Assembly: GCA_001516125.1 (NCBI GenBank)
Contig: LOEX01000053.1
Location: 1 to 45,247 of the forward strand
Source: Sphingomonadales bacterium BRH_c42
GTDB taxonomy: Bacteria; Pseudomonadota; Alphaproteobacteria; Sphingomonadales; Sphingomonadaceae
Direction of reading: 5' to 3'
DNA length: 45,247 bases
Below, piece by piece: positions 24,698-33,385 of the stretch (position 1 is its first letter; every line of letters begins with the position of its first letter). A model generated the notes under the pieces. It was not told the origin of the DNA. It did not search any database and was given only the letters and a program-made list of their open reading frames with translations. The translations under genes were made by a program, and so were the position numbers.

Positions 24698-27600
24698 GTG
24701 GATCACAGCAATCATTCCATTCGCCGCAGGCTGGCGGTAACGGGTTCGACGGCGGCATTGGCCTTGGCATTGCTCGCGGCGCAGCCGGTGTATGCGCAGT
24801 CGGACGCCGCGGTTCTGCAAGGCCGTGTCGACGGCGCGCAGGCAGGTGCCGTGGTGGTGGTGACCGATATTCACACCGGGCAGCAGCGCACGGGCAAGGT
24901 CGACGAACAGGGCAACTACGTCATCATCGGCCTGCGTCCTTCGACCTATCGGGTGGAAGTGGAAGGCCGCGACCCGATGGAAACGACGCTGCTCATCGGG
25001 CAGACGTCGGTGGTCGATTTCACCGACGCCTCGCGCGAGATCGTGGTGCGCGGCGGACGAATCGTGCAGGAAGTGCGCACGCAAAGCGTGGTGACCAATG
25101 TCACTCCCGCGCAGATCGAACATCTGCCGCAGAACAAGCGCAACTTCCTCGCCTTTGCCGAACTGGCGCCGGGCCTTTCCGTGTCACGCGGCGGCAACGC
25201 CCAGATCCAGGCGGGCAGTGTGGCATCGAGCAACGTCAACGTCTTCCTTGACGGGGTCAGCATCAAGAACCCGATCAATCACGGCGGAGTGCTCGGCCAG
25301 AACTTCGGCCTCGGCAACCCCTTCCCACAGATCGCGATCCAGGAATACAAGGTCGAAACGCAGAATTTCGGCGCGGAAACCGGCCAGGCAGGCTCCGCGG
25401 TGCTGACCGCCATCACCAAGACCGGCGGCGACGAGTTCCACGGATCCGCCTTCATCCAGTTCCAGCCCAAGGGGTTCATCACCCAGCCTTTCTTCGACAA
25501 GCAGCGGGGATTTGAGAAGCCGGATTATAACCGCAAGCAGTTTGGCGGTGAACTGGGCGGGCCGATCATTCCGGGCAAGCTGAACTTCTATGTCGCGATG
25601 GAAGGCACCGACCAGAATCTGCCCGGTGCCACCGGCAACGTGACGACGCCGATTCCGCAGAACCTGGCCAGCGAAGTCAACGTCACCCACAATAACGACT
25701 TCAAACAGCAGCTCTATTTCGGCAAGTTGACCTTCTATGCCTCGGGCGAAGATACGATTAACCTTTCGGGCTTCATCCGCAGCGAGAACAATCTTTCCGA
25801 TATCGACGGCAATGCCACGCCCAGCCATGGACGTACGATCCGCACCAACGAGGATCGTTACCAGCTCAACTGGACCCATGCCGGCGACGACATCTACAAC
25901 GTCCTCAATATTTCCTATCTCAAGGCCACGCAGTCGACCCCCAGTGTAGGCACCGGACCGGAGCTGATCCTGGCGCAGGGCACCAGTTTCGATGCGATCG
26001 TGCGGGCCGGGGCCCATTTCTTCGAGCAGGGCGATCGGACAAGGGCGCTGACGTTCCGCGACGATCTGACGCTGGCACGCGGCGATCATCGTATCAAGCT
26101 GGGTGCGCAGGTCGCCTTCCTGGATCTGACGCGCAATGTCTCGGATCATTTCAACGGGTCGTTCTTCTTCACCAACCCCGGCGCCGTCGCCAGTTTCGAT
26201 TTCGAGACCGCCACGCCGTTCGGCGCGCAGATCAATCTTCAGCCAAGCGACGAGCTTTCGTCAAGCGATACGCAGATCGGCCTCTACGCCCAGGACGAAT
26301 GGGCCCCCGACGAGCACTGGACCGTCAATCTTGGCTTGCGTTGGGACTTCGAATCGAACGCCAACAACAACAATTACGTCACCCCGCAGGCAGTAGCCGA
26401 CGCGCTGCGCAACTATCCCGGCTGGGCGGCGAACGGGATCGATCCGGAAGATTTCATCTCAACCGGCGACAATCGCGGGCGCGAATGGGGCGCCTTCCAG
26501 CCGCGCCTGGGCATTTCGTACGACGTTCATGGCGACCGTGACCTGGTATTCTTTGCCGGGGCCGGGCGCTATTACGATCGCAACCTCTTCATCGAAGGGG
26601 TGATCGAAACGCTGACCAATGAAAACAAGACGGTGACGGTGCCGTTCTGTTCGGCAACGGTCACCACCGGCTGCCTCGACTATTCCTCGGCGCTGCGCGA
26701 CACGGACGCACTCCGCGCAGCGGCGGCACCCTTGTTCCCGGGCGGCGGCAGCGTTTTCGTACTCAACAACAAGACCTCGCTGCCCTATTCCGATCAGTTC
26801 AACATCGGCGTACGCAAGCGGTTCGGCGATATCCAGGCATCGCTGACGCTGAGTCACATCGAGTCGGACAACATCTTCCAGTTTGTGCGCTCCAACTTCT
26901 TCGAGAACGGCTGGTTCTCGCGCTTCGTGACGCGCGATGCCAACGGCAATGTCACCGGCTGCACCGATGGCGGGCGCAACTGGATCCAGGACTTCAGCCC
27001 CGGCGGATTGTCCAATGGCGACGGATCGCCGGTGCCGGTTTCGGTTTGCGCGGCGCAGAATGCGCAGCTCGCCGGGTTTTCGGGCAAGCTCGATCGCGGT
27101 GTGTCCGACGGCAAGGCGCGCTTTACCGGGCTCTATTTCGAGCTGGAGAAGCCGTTTACCGACGTCAGCGAGTGGGGCTTCCGTTCGGTGCTCACCATAC
27201 AGCGGGCCACCTCGAACGTCGCGATGGAACTCAACGGCGACGAGTTCTTCAACGGTGCCGACCAGACCGGGTTCGGTTGGCAGAAGGTCAACGGGATCGA
27301 AGATTGGCGCTATGTCCTGACCGGAAACTGGCGGGCGCCGTGGGACATCGACCTGTCGGGCTTCCTCACGCTCACTTCGGGGCCGCGTTTCGGCACCCTT
27401 CAGGCGCCATGGAATGGCGGCCCTGCCGCACCTGATGGGGCGTGCTGTGTCGGTAACCTTGGCGGCCCACTCTCGCCCAAGCGATTCATCGGTTACAAAC
27501 GATTTGACCTGCGCGTGGCCAAGACCTTCAAGATGCCATATGGCGAAGGGCACGAACTGACGGTCGATTTCCAGGCCTTCAACGTGTTCAACTGGCTCAA

Positions 27601-27715
27601 CCGCAATTATTCGTCGTGGGGCGCTGGCGGCGGTGTCCCGCCGCCACTGGTCGAAGACAGTCAGGTGGGCAACGATGCCCGCAGCTTCCAGGCGGGGATC
27701 AAATACCGGTTCTGA
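24698..27715 (+). CDS. TonB-dependent receptor, Oar-like with N-terminal carboxypeptidase-regulatory-like domain
   Basis: This 1005-residue outer-membrane receptor starts at GTG with a strong GGGAGGAGAGG ribosome-binding site. A signal peptide ends at VYA before QSD. Residues about 38-110 (VLQGRVDGAQAGAVVVVTDIHTGQQRTGKVDEQGNYVIIGLRPSTYRVEVEG) form a carboxypeptidase-regulatory-like beta-sandwich. Then come the plug (LPQNKRNFLAFAELAPGLSVSRG, VFLDGVSIKNPI) and a barrel ending AGIKYRF, an architecture shared with Oar-type and SusC-like receptors. A vicinal cysteine pair lies at 916/917 (DGACCVGN). It is under a perfect operator and followed by an intrinsic terminator, then DUF6445 and transporter genes. 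A likely substrate is a beta-1,2-glucan or similar oligosaccharide, judged from the nearby GH144 and GH3 genes. Confidence 0.92.
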   Translation: MDHSNHSIRRRLAVTGSTAALALALLAAQPVYAQSDAAVLQGRVDGAQAGAVVVVTDIHTGQQRTGKVDEQGNYVIIGLRPSTYRVEVEGRDPMETTLLIGQTSVVDFTDASREIVVRGGRIVQEVRTQSVVTNVTPAQIEHLPQNKRNFLAFAELAPGLSVSRGGNAQIQAGSVASSNVNVFLDGVSIKNPINHGGVLGQNFGLGNPFPQIAIQEYKVETQNFGAETGQAGSAVLTAITKTGGDEFHGSAFIQFQPKGFITQPFFDKQRGFEKPDYNRKQFGGELGGPIIPGKLNFYVAMEGTDQNLPGATGNVTTPIPQNLASEVNVTHNNDFKQQLYFGKLTFYASGEDTINLSGFIRSENNLSDIDGNATPSHGRTIRTNEDRYQLNWTHAGDDIYNVLNISYLKATQSTPSVGTGPELILAQGTSFDAIVRAGAHFFEQGDRTRALTFRDDLTLARGDHRIKLGAQVAFLDLTRNVSDHFNGSFFFTNPGAVASFDFETATPFGAQINLQPSDELSSSDTQIGLYAQDEWAPDEHWTVNLGLRWDFESNANNNNYVTPQAVADALRNYPGWAANGIDPEDFISTGDNRGREWGAFQPRLGISYDVHGDRDLVFFAGAGRYYDRNLFIEGVIETLTNENKTVTVPFCSATVTTGCLDYSSALRDTDALRAAAAPLFPGGGSVFVLNNKTSLPYSDQFNIGVRKRFGDIQASLTLSHIESDNIFQFVRSNFFENGWFSRFVTRDANGNVTGCTDGGRNWIQDFSPGGLSNGDGSPVPVSVCAAQNAQLAGFSGKLDRGVSDGKARFTGLYFELEKPFTDVSEWGFRSVLTIQRATSNVAMELNGDEFFNGADQTGFGWQKVNGIEDWRYVLTGNWRAPWDIDLSGFLTLTSGPRFGTLQAPWNGGPAAPDGACCVGNLGGPLSPKRFIGYKRFDLRVAKTFKMPYGEGHELTVDFQAFNVFNWLNRNYSSWGAGGGVPPPLVEDSQVGNDARSFQAGIKYRF

Positions 27716-27744
27716 TGGCTGCCCCGGAAAATGCGGGTCCACAA

Positions 27745-27790
27745 GGGCAGGCAAGATGCGGTATCCTCCGTCTTGCCTGCCCCGTTTTTT
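27745..27790 (+). terminator. Intrinsic (rho-independent) terminator after the Oar-like TBDR
   Basis: GGGCAGGCAAGA (27745-27756) and TCTTGCCTGCCC (27771-27782) form a perfect 12-bp stem with a 14-nt loop, followed by CGTTTTTT. It is the clearest terminator in the window. It lies only 12 nt before the next gene start, so it probably acts as a partial attenuator lowering DUF6445/transporter expression relative to the receptor. Confidence 0.9.
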
Positions 27791-27802
27791 AATAGGTGGA
27801 CT

Positions 27803-28498
27803 GTGCAGCCCACGCGCCAGCTTGTCGGGATCAGTCGCACTCCGGTGCTTACGGTGGATGAAATCGGCCCGGAACCGGCGGCCATCATCGCCATGGCCCA
27901 GGCACTCGGCCCGTTTCCGTATGCGGCCAACAATTATCCCGGGCTGCGCCGGATCATTGGGCCCGCCGACAACGCAGCCTGGACCTATGTCACCAGCTTG
28001 CTGAAAGATGCGGCGAGCTTCATCGGCGGTGCATTCGATGTCGATGGTTTCGATCTCGTCGAGGCCAGCTTTTCGCTGGTGACCACACGCCCCCAGGCGC
28101 TGACCCCAGTGCAGCGCCTGCCGCATTTCGACAGCGTGGACGAGGATCTGATCGCGCTGCTGCACTATGCGGCGCCGTGCGCGGGCACCGCCTTTTACCG
28201 TCATATTGCAACGGGGCTGGAGCTGGTCACGCCAGATAACGTGGACCGGTTTGTCGCGATTGCCCGCCGCGACGCCCAAAGCGCCGGGCCGCGATACGTT
28301 TACCCCCGTGAGCATGGCGCCTTCGAACCTATCGGCCATGTCGAAGGGCGCGCAGGCAGGCTGGTCGCTTATCCGGGGCGCCTGCTCCATTCGGGCGTAA
28401 TTCCGCAGGGATTCGATTTCAGCGACGATCCCGCCTCGGGCCGGCTCACCACCAACATCTTCCTGAAGACGCGCCTCAATGCCGGAGCGCGGGCCTGA
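27803..28498 (+). CDS. DUF6445 protein, putative 2OG-Fe(II)-type dioxygenase (copy 2)
   Basis: This 231-residue cytoplasmic protein is related to copy 1 at 8342. Candidate iron and co-substrate residues keep the same order and spacing: RLPHFDSVD (His108, Asp110), GRLLHSGVI (His196) and GRLTTNIF (Arg214, 18 residues on). LLHYAAPCAGTAFYRH matches the copy 1 block. The GTG start at 27803 has AGGTGG 3 nt upstream (7 nt from AGG to GTG). The ORF-track start at 27731 would run the coding region through the terminator hairpin and is rejected. It sits between the TonB receptor and the GPH transporter. The enzymatic role is inferred from motif and family only. Confidence 0.84.
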   Translation: MQPTRQLVGISRTPVLTVDEIGPEPAAIIAMAQALGPFPYAANNYPGLRRIIGPADNAAWTYVTSLLKDAASFIGGAFDVDGFDLVEASFSLVTTRPQALTPVQRLPHFDSVDEDLIALLHYAAPCAGTAFYRHIATGLELVTPDNVDRFVAIARRDAQSAGPRYVYPREHGAFEPIGHVEGRAGRLVAYPGRLLHSGVIPQGFDFSDDPASGRLTTNIFLKTRLNAGARA

Positions 28499-28590
28499 AG
28501 GAATTCGATGTCACCGGTGCCGGGCCTGCGCTAAGCCACATGCGCCGGGCAGTTGCGGTGAAGGCCGGAGAACGAGGGGCAGATGAATCA

Positions 28591-29928
28591 ATGACCGGAC
28601 CGAAACGGCAGAACTGGCGGCTGCTGGTGTTTGCATCGGGCGATTTCGCGTTCAACCTCTATTGGCAGAGCGTTATGCTCTACCTGCTGTTCTACTATAC
28701 CGAGGAACTGCACCTGCCGATCGCCCTGGCATCGCTGGGCTACGCACTGGCATCGATCTGGGACGGAATTGCCAGCCTTCTGGTGGGGGTCCTCGCCGAT
28801 CGGCTGCGTCGACCGGAGCGTTACCGGGCTGTACTGCTGGTCGGGGCCGTGCCACTCGGCCTCAGCTTCGTTCTGGCATATACCGCGCTTCCGGTTGACG
28901 ATGAACGGCAGTTCGTCTGGATTCTGGCTGGGCATCTGCTGTTTCGCACGCTGTATGCTCTCGTCAACATTCCCTACCTGGCGATGTCCGCACGGATCAG
29001 CCTCGACAGCGACGACCGGGCGCTGGTGGTTGGCGCGCGAATGCTGTTCGGCACGCTGGCTGCGGTGATCGTAGCGGTCGGAACCGTTCCCCTGGGCAAG
29101 GTATTGAGCGGTGGCAGCGGGAAGGAGGCCTTTCTGGCGTCGGCCGCGGCGTTTGCAATTGCCGGAACCGTGCTCCTCATCGTGGTCGGCCTGACTTACC
29201 GCGATGCCGATCGGATCCCGGCCGGGCGGACCCACGAAGCCGTTCGCGGAATGATCGCAGCAGTGATGAGCAACCGCGCCTTTCTGGTGCTGAGCGCGGC
29301 GGCGATGGCGATGATCGTGGCAGTGACCGGTCTCGACAAGTCGGTGCTCTACTATTTCAAGTATGCGCTGGATGACGAGCAGGCAGGGCAGCTTACGCTG
29401 GGCTGGATGATGGCGATCAGCGGTGTTGCGATCCCGCTGTGGTGGTGGATCGCACGAAGGTTCGGCGCGCGGAACGTGTGGTTCATGGCGGTCGTAGCCT
29501 GTCTTGTTTGCCTTGTTGTGTTCATCGCCCTTGCATTTGACCGCCCAATGCCGGTGCAGGTCTTCCTGGTCGCGGTGCAGGCCAGCATCGTCGGCCTGCA
29601 CTTCTCATTCTGGGCTATGCTGCCCGACACGGTAGAATACGGTCAGCGTACCACCGGCGTGCGGGGCGAGGCGGTGCTCTATGGCCTCTCGGCCCTGTTT
29701 CAGCGCCTGGCGATCGGTCTTGGCACGCTGCTGGTCGGGATCGGTCTGGGCGGCGAAGGCCTGCACCATGCCGAAGCAGGCGATGCCACCTACAAGATGG
29801 TGCTCGCTGTGATCCCGCTCTGCTTTTTTGCCCTGGCCGGGCTCGTCATGCTGGCCAATCCGCTCAGGCGCGGGAGCCACGGGCAGATTCTCGACGAGCT
29901 GAGGCGGATGAGCGGCACCCGGGACTGA
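28591..29928 (+). CDS. GPH-family (MelB-like) sugar symporter
   Basis: This 445-residue, 12-helix inner-membrane transporter belongs to the glycoside-pentoside-hexuronide:cation symporter family. Hallmarks are FASGDFAFNLYWQSVMLYLLFYYTE at the start, a loop SIWDGIASLLVGVLADRLRRPERYR matching the GPH motif, and LHFSFWAMLPDTVEYGQRTTGVRGEAVLYG in the second half, the strongly conserved GPH D.VEY...TG.R.E..... block. ATG 28591 (MTGPK) is chosen over 28540 because the earlier start adds a charged, unrelated segment. It probably imports the oligosaccharides or glucose released in locus C. It ends 5 nt before the convergent GH3 gene. Confidence 0.88.
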   Translation: MTGPKRQNWRLLVFASGDFAFNLYWQSVMLYLLFYYTEELHLPIALASLGYALASIWDGIASLLVGVLADRLRRPERYRAVLLVGAVPLGLSFVLAYTALPVDDERQFVWILAGHLLFRTLYALVNIPYLAMSARISLDSDDRALVVGARMLFGTLAAVIVAVGTVPLGKVLSGGSGKEAFLASAAAFAIAGTVLLIVVGLTYRDADRIPAGRTHEAVRGMIAAVMSNRAFLVLSAAAMAMIVAVTGLDKSVLYYFKYALDDEQAGQLTLGWMMAISGVAIPLWWWIARRFGARNVWFMAVVACLVCLVVFIALAFDRPMPVQVFLVAVQASIVGLHFSFWAMLPDTVEYGQRTTGVRGEAVLYGLSALFQRLAIGLGTLLVGIGLGGEGLHHAEAGDATYKMVLAVIPLCFFALAGLVMLANPLRRGSHGQILDELRRMSGTRD

Positions 29929-29933
29929 CCGCC

Positions 29934-32201
29934 TCAGGCTGTGAGACGGATTTTCCCGCTTGCGCCTTCGGCCTGCGCCGACGGTGCGATCCACAGGTCG
30001 AACTCGCCCGGCTCGACCACCGGCTTTTCGTCGAGGCCGTAAAACTCCAGCATCGAACGATCGAGCCGGAACGAGACGGTCTTCGTCTGGTCCGGGGCCA
30101 GCGCGACCTTGTCGAACGCGACAAGTTGCCTGACCGGGCGGGTGACGCTCGCGACACGGTCGTGGATGTAGAACTGGGCTACCTCCTCGATCGCGTGCGA
30201 GCCCGAATTGGTGACGGTGGCCGAAACCGTTACCGCGCCGTCCCATGGCAGGACCTGCCCATCCAGGTGCAGATCGCCATAGCGGACTTCACCATAGGTG
30301 AGGCCGTGCCCAAAGGGAAACAGCGCCTCGTTCGGCACTTCGCGGAACTGCGCCTTGTAATCGACCCGGGGACCCGGCGGCTGCGGGCGGCCGGTCCGCT
30401 TGCGGTCATAGTGGAACGGCTGTTGCCCAGTGTCATAGGGAAAGCTGACCGGCAGGCGCCCCGACGGGCTGTGGCTTCCGTAGAGGATATCGGCAATCGC
30501 GGTGCCGCTTTCTGTGCCAAGATACCAGGTCACCAGTATCGCCTGGGCATCGCGGATCACGCCCTCGAGCGCGAGCGCCCGGCCATTGCGCAGCACGACC
30601 ACCATCGGCTTGCCCAGCTTCGCCACGGCCTCAGCCAGTTCCTGCTGCACACGCGGAACGATGATGTCGGTGCGCGACTGCGCTTCGCCCGACATTGTTT
30701 GCGCTTCGCCGAGCGAGAGAACAACGACATCGGCACCTGTTGCGGCCTCCAATGCCGCCTCGATTCCACCGGGAACCGGTGTCTCGACACCGCAGCCTTC
30801 GGCGACGGTGACCGTGCCGCCGGCTTTGCGCATCCCGGTCGCCAGATCGACAGCCTGCGCATCGTCGCCATAGACCGCCCAGCCACCGATCAGGTCATGC
30901 GGGCCTTCGGCGAAGGGACCGATCAGTGCAACCTTGCTGGAGAGCGGAAGTGGTAGCACGCCGCCTTCGTTCCTGAGCATGACGATCGATTTGCGCCCCG
31001 CCTCACGCGCCAGGGCGATGTTTTGCGCGGTCATCGAGCGTTTGGCTTCGCGCGCAGGGTCGATCCGACGGAAGGGATCGTCGAACAGCCCCAGCACGGC
31101 CTTGATCGTCAGCACTCTCCGGACCGATTCGTCGACCTGGCTTTCTGGAACCAGACCTTCGCGCACCAGCGCGGGCAGGTGCATCATGTAGAGGTTGCTC
31201 GCCATGCTCATGTCCACCCCCGCCAGGATAGACAGCCGCGCGGCGTCCTTGCCGTCCTCGGCAAAGCCGTGCATGATCAGCTCCTCGTCGCCGGTGTAAT
31301 CGGACACGACCATGCCGGGAAACTTCCATTCGCCGCGCAGAAGGTCGGTCATCAGCCACTTGTTGGCGGTCGAGGGCACACCCGAAATCTCGTTGAACGA
31401 AGCCATGGTTGTGAGTGCGCCCGCGTCGAACGACGCCTTGAACGGGGGCAGATAGACCTCGCGCAAGGTCCGCTCCGAAATATCGACGGTGTTGTAGTCA
31501 AGCCCGGCCTCGGCCGCGCCATAGGCGGCGAAATGCTTGGGGCAGGCGAGCATTGCATCGTCCGCAGTGAGGTCATCACCCTGGAAACCCCTGACGCGCG
31601 CCGCAGCGAACAGGCTGCCAAGAAGGATATCCTCGCCGGTACCTTCCATCACACGGCCCCATCGCTGGTCGCGGGCAATGTCGACCATCGGGGCAAAAGT
31701 CCAGTCGATGCCAGCGCCAGCGGCTTCGAATGCGGCGGCCCTGGCGGTGCGTTCCGCAAGCTCTGGCTCGAAGCTCGCAGCCTCGCCCAGCGGTAAGGGA
31801 AACAGCGTTCGATGGCCGTGGATGACATCGGCGGCGAACATCAGCGGGATACCGAGCCGTGACTGGGTCATCACGGCGTGCTGCATGCGGCGCGCCATTT
31901 CTGCGCCATTCCCGTTGAACACACCGGTCAGCTTGCCGGCGACGGCATCCGCCACTTGCTGGTCGAAACTCTGGCCGTTTCCGGGTGGGTTGAATTGAGC
32001 CGCCTTGGACCCCCCCCAGGCGGACGGCAGCAGCGTCAGTTGGCCCGCCTTCTCCTCCAGCGTCATCTTCGCGATCAACGCCTCGATGAAGGGCGCATCG
32101 GCGCGCTTGCCGATCGATCTGGCAAGTGCTGCGAGCGGCGTAGCGGCCCAGGCCGAAGCCAATCCCATCGCCACCAGCATGCTGCGCCGGGTCAACTGCA
32201 T
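29934..32201 (-). CDS. GH3 beta-glucosidase, BglX-like, Tat-exported
   Basis: This GH3 enzyme of 755 residues has a twin-arginine signal MQLTRRSMLVAMGLASAWAATPLAALA. The ATG at 32201 is chosen because GGGAGG lies 9 nt upstream; it abuts the ATG at 32210 directly. Motifs: EKAGQLTLL, DVIHGHRTLFP, DQRWGRVMEGTGED, CPKHFAAYGAAEAGLDYN, and GMVVSDYTGDEE, whose Asp301 is the nucleophile. The second domain has SGEAQSRTDI, and a C-terminal fibronectin-III-like domain (ATVTNSGSHAIEEVAQFYIHD) completes the BglX layout. It is divergent from the LacI-GH144 operon across a shared operator, so it is probably co-regulated. It would release glucose from sophoro- or other beta-gluco-oligosaccharides in the periplasm. 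Confidence 0.92.
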   Translation of the reverse strand: MQLTRRSMLVAMGLASAWAATPLAALARSIGKRADAPFIEALIAKMTLEEKAGQLTLLPSAWGGSKAAQFNPPGNGQSFDQQVADAVAGKLTGVFNGNGAEMARRMQHAVMTQSRLGIPLMFAADVIHGHRTLFPLPLGEAASFEPELAERTARAAAFEAAGAGIDWTFAPMVDIARDQRWGRVMEGTGEDILLGSLFAAARVRGFQGDDLTADDAMLACPKHFAAYGAAEAGLDYNTVDISERTLREVYLPPFKASFDAGALTTMASFNEISGVPSTANKWLMTDLLRGEWKFPGMVVSDYTGDEELIMHGFAEDGKDAARLSILAGVDMSMASNLYMMHLPALVREGLVPESQVDESVRRVLTIKAVLGLFDDPFRRIDPAREAKRSMTAQNIALAREAGRKSIVMLRNEGGVLPLPLSSKVALIGPFAEGPHDLIGGWAVYGDDAQAVDLATGMRKAGGTVTVAEGCGVETPVPGGIEAALEAATGADVVVLSLGEAQTMSGEAQSRTDIIVPRVQQELAEAVAKLGKPMVVVLRNGRALALEGVIRDAQAILVTWYLGTESGTAIADILYGSHSPSGRLPVSFPYDTGQQPFHYDRKRTGRPQPPGPRVDYKAQFREVPNEALFPFGHGLTYGEVRYGDLHLDGQVLPWDGAVTVSATVTNSGSHAIEEVAQFYIHDRVASVTRPVRQLVAFDKVALAPDQTKTVSFRLDRSMLEFYGLDEKPVVEPGEFDLWIAPSAQAEGASGKIRLTA

Positions 32202-32274
32202 TCTCGACATCCTCCCAGATTGCCAGCCAGCGCCGCATGCCTGAACCAGGAGACAGGTGCCAACATGCGTGCGA

Positions 32275-32302
32275 TTGACATGTAACCGGTTACATATATG
32301 AC
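32275..32302 (+). promoter_or_regulatory. Promoter with embedded LacI operator TGTAACCGGTTACA (32281-32294)
   Basis: TTGACA (32275-32280) and TATGAC (32297-32302) are 16 nt apart, and the spacer contains the perfect 14-bp operator palindrome. Repressor binding would occlude the promoter of LacI-GH144, giving autoregulation, and may also control the divergent GH3 gene 80 nt away. Confidence 0.78.
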
Positions 32303-32374
32303 GTTCGCTATTGTGGCAATGGAAATGGCATTGAGCTAAGCAAATGGCAGTTCACCAGACGGAGGCCCATAACC

Positions 32375-33367
32375 ATGGCCAAGCCACCAGCTACGATCCG
32401 CGACGTCGCCCGCCATGCAGGGCTTTCGGTCGCATCGATCTCGCGAGTGCTCAACGGCCACAACCATGTGCATCCCGACACGCGCAAGAAGGTGATCGAA
32501 GCGATGAATGCATTGGGATATATTCCCAACGCCGCCGCGCGCAGCTTGAGCACCGCCAAGAGCCATGCAATCGGCGTGGTACTGCCCGATCTGCACGGCG
32601 AATTCTTTGGCGAGGTCGTGCGCGGCATGGACAAGGCTGCGAGCGAACGCGGCTACCTTCTGCTCCTTTCGACAATGCACGCCGACAGCCGACTGGCGCA
32701 CCAGGCGATGGGCACCATGCGTGGCAGGGTGGATGGCCTCATCATCATGGCACCGCAGCTTTCCGCAGAGGACCTGGCGCAGGCGATACCGGCGGACTTG
32801 CCCGCCGTGCTGATCAACAGCCCCGCCGATGCAACTCATTACAATCTGCGGATAGACAACCGCGGCGGCGTCATGCTGATGGTACGCCATCTGCTGGCAG
32901 GCGGGCGCAAAAACATCGTCCACCTTGCCGGTTATTCAGGCAATCTCGATGCTGCCGAGCGCGCCGATGCGTTCCGCGAAGCCATGCAGATGCTCGCCCC
33001 CGACTTGCCGGTCAGGATCGTGGAAGGCGACTTCACCGACGCGAGCGGGGAGCAATTGGTCCAGCAACTGCTCGCCGACGGGACGCAGTTCGATGCGATC
33101 TTTGCGGCGAACGACATGATGGCGCTGGGCGCGCTGCAAACGCTGCGCACCGTCGGGATCGAAGTCCCGGCGAAAGTGGCGGTTGCAGGTTTCGACGATG
33201 TGCCCATGGCGCGCCATCTCGGCCTTTCGACTGTGCGCGTGGACATGGCCGGCATCGGGGAGCGCGCGGTTCGGCGCTTGATAGATCAGCTCGAAGGTTC
33301 GAGCGAGCCGCCTGCGCTCGCGCGTCAATCACCGACGCTCGTGGCGCGCGCCTCCACCGGCCGCTGA
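32375..33367 (+). CDS. LacI-family transcriptional regulator of locus C
   Basis: This 330-residue LacI/GalR repressor has its HTH at TIRDVARHAGLSVASISRVLNGHNHV (residues 6-31) and a sugar-sensor domain ending VAGFDDVPMARHLGLSTVRVDMAG. GGAGG precedes ATG 32375 by 9 nt. A perfect TGTAACCGGTTACA operator sits in its own promoter, and further copies precede the Oar-like receptor and the third halogenase-like gene, which makes it the likely master repressor of locus C (inference from site placement). GH144 follows after 18 nt in the same operon. Confidence 0.93.
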   Translation: MAKPPATIRDVARHAGLSVASISRVLNGHNHVHPDTRKKVIEAMNALGYIPNAAARSLSTAKSHAIGVVLPDLHGEFFGEVVRGMDKAASERGYLLLLSTMHADSRLAHQAMGTMRGRVDGLIIMAPQLSAEDLAQAIPADLPAVLINSPADATHYNLRIDNRGGVMLMVRHLLAGGRKNIVHLAGYSGNLDAAERADAFREAMQMLAPDLPVRIVEGDFTDASGEQLVQQLLADGTQFDAIFAANDMMALGALQTLRTVGIEVPAKVAVAGFDDVPMARHLGLSTVRVDMAGIGERAVRRLIDQLEGSSEPPALARQSPTLVARASTGR

Positions 33368-33385
33368 CTTTCTTGGGGAGCATGC

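Noticed and set aside
26459-28390. 643-aa minus-strand ORF opposite the Oar-like TBDR and the DUF6445 gene
   Set aside because: It crosses the terminator and two well-supported plus-strand genes, has no recognisable motif and is rich in Arg/His/Ala as expected of an antisense shadow in GC-rich DNA.
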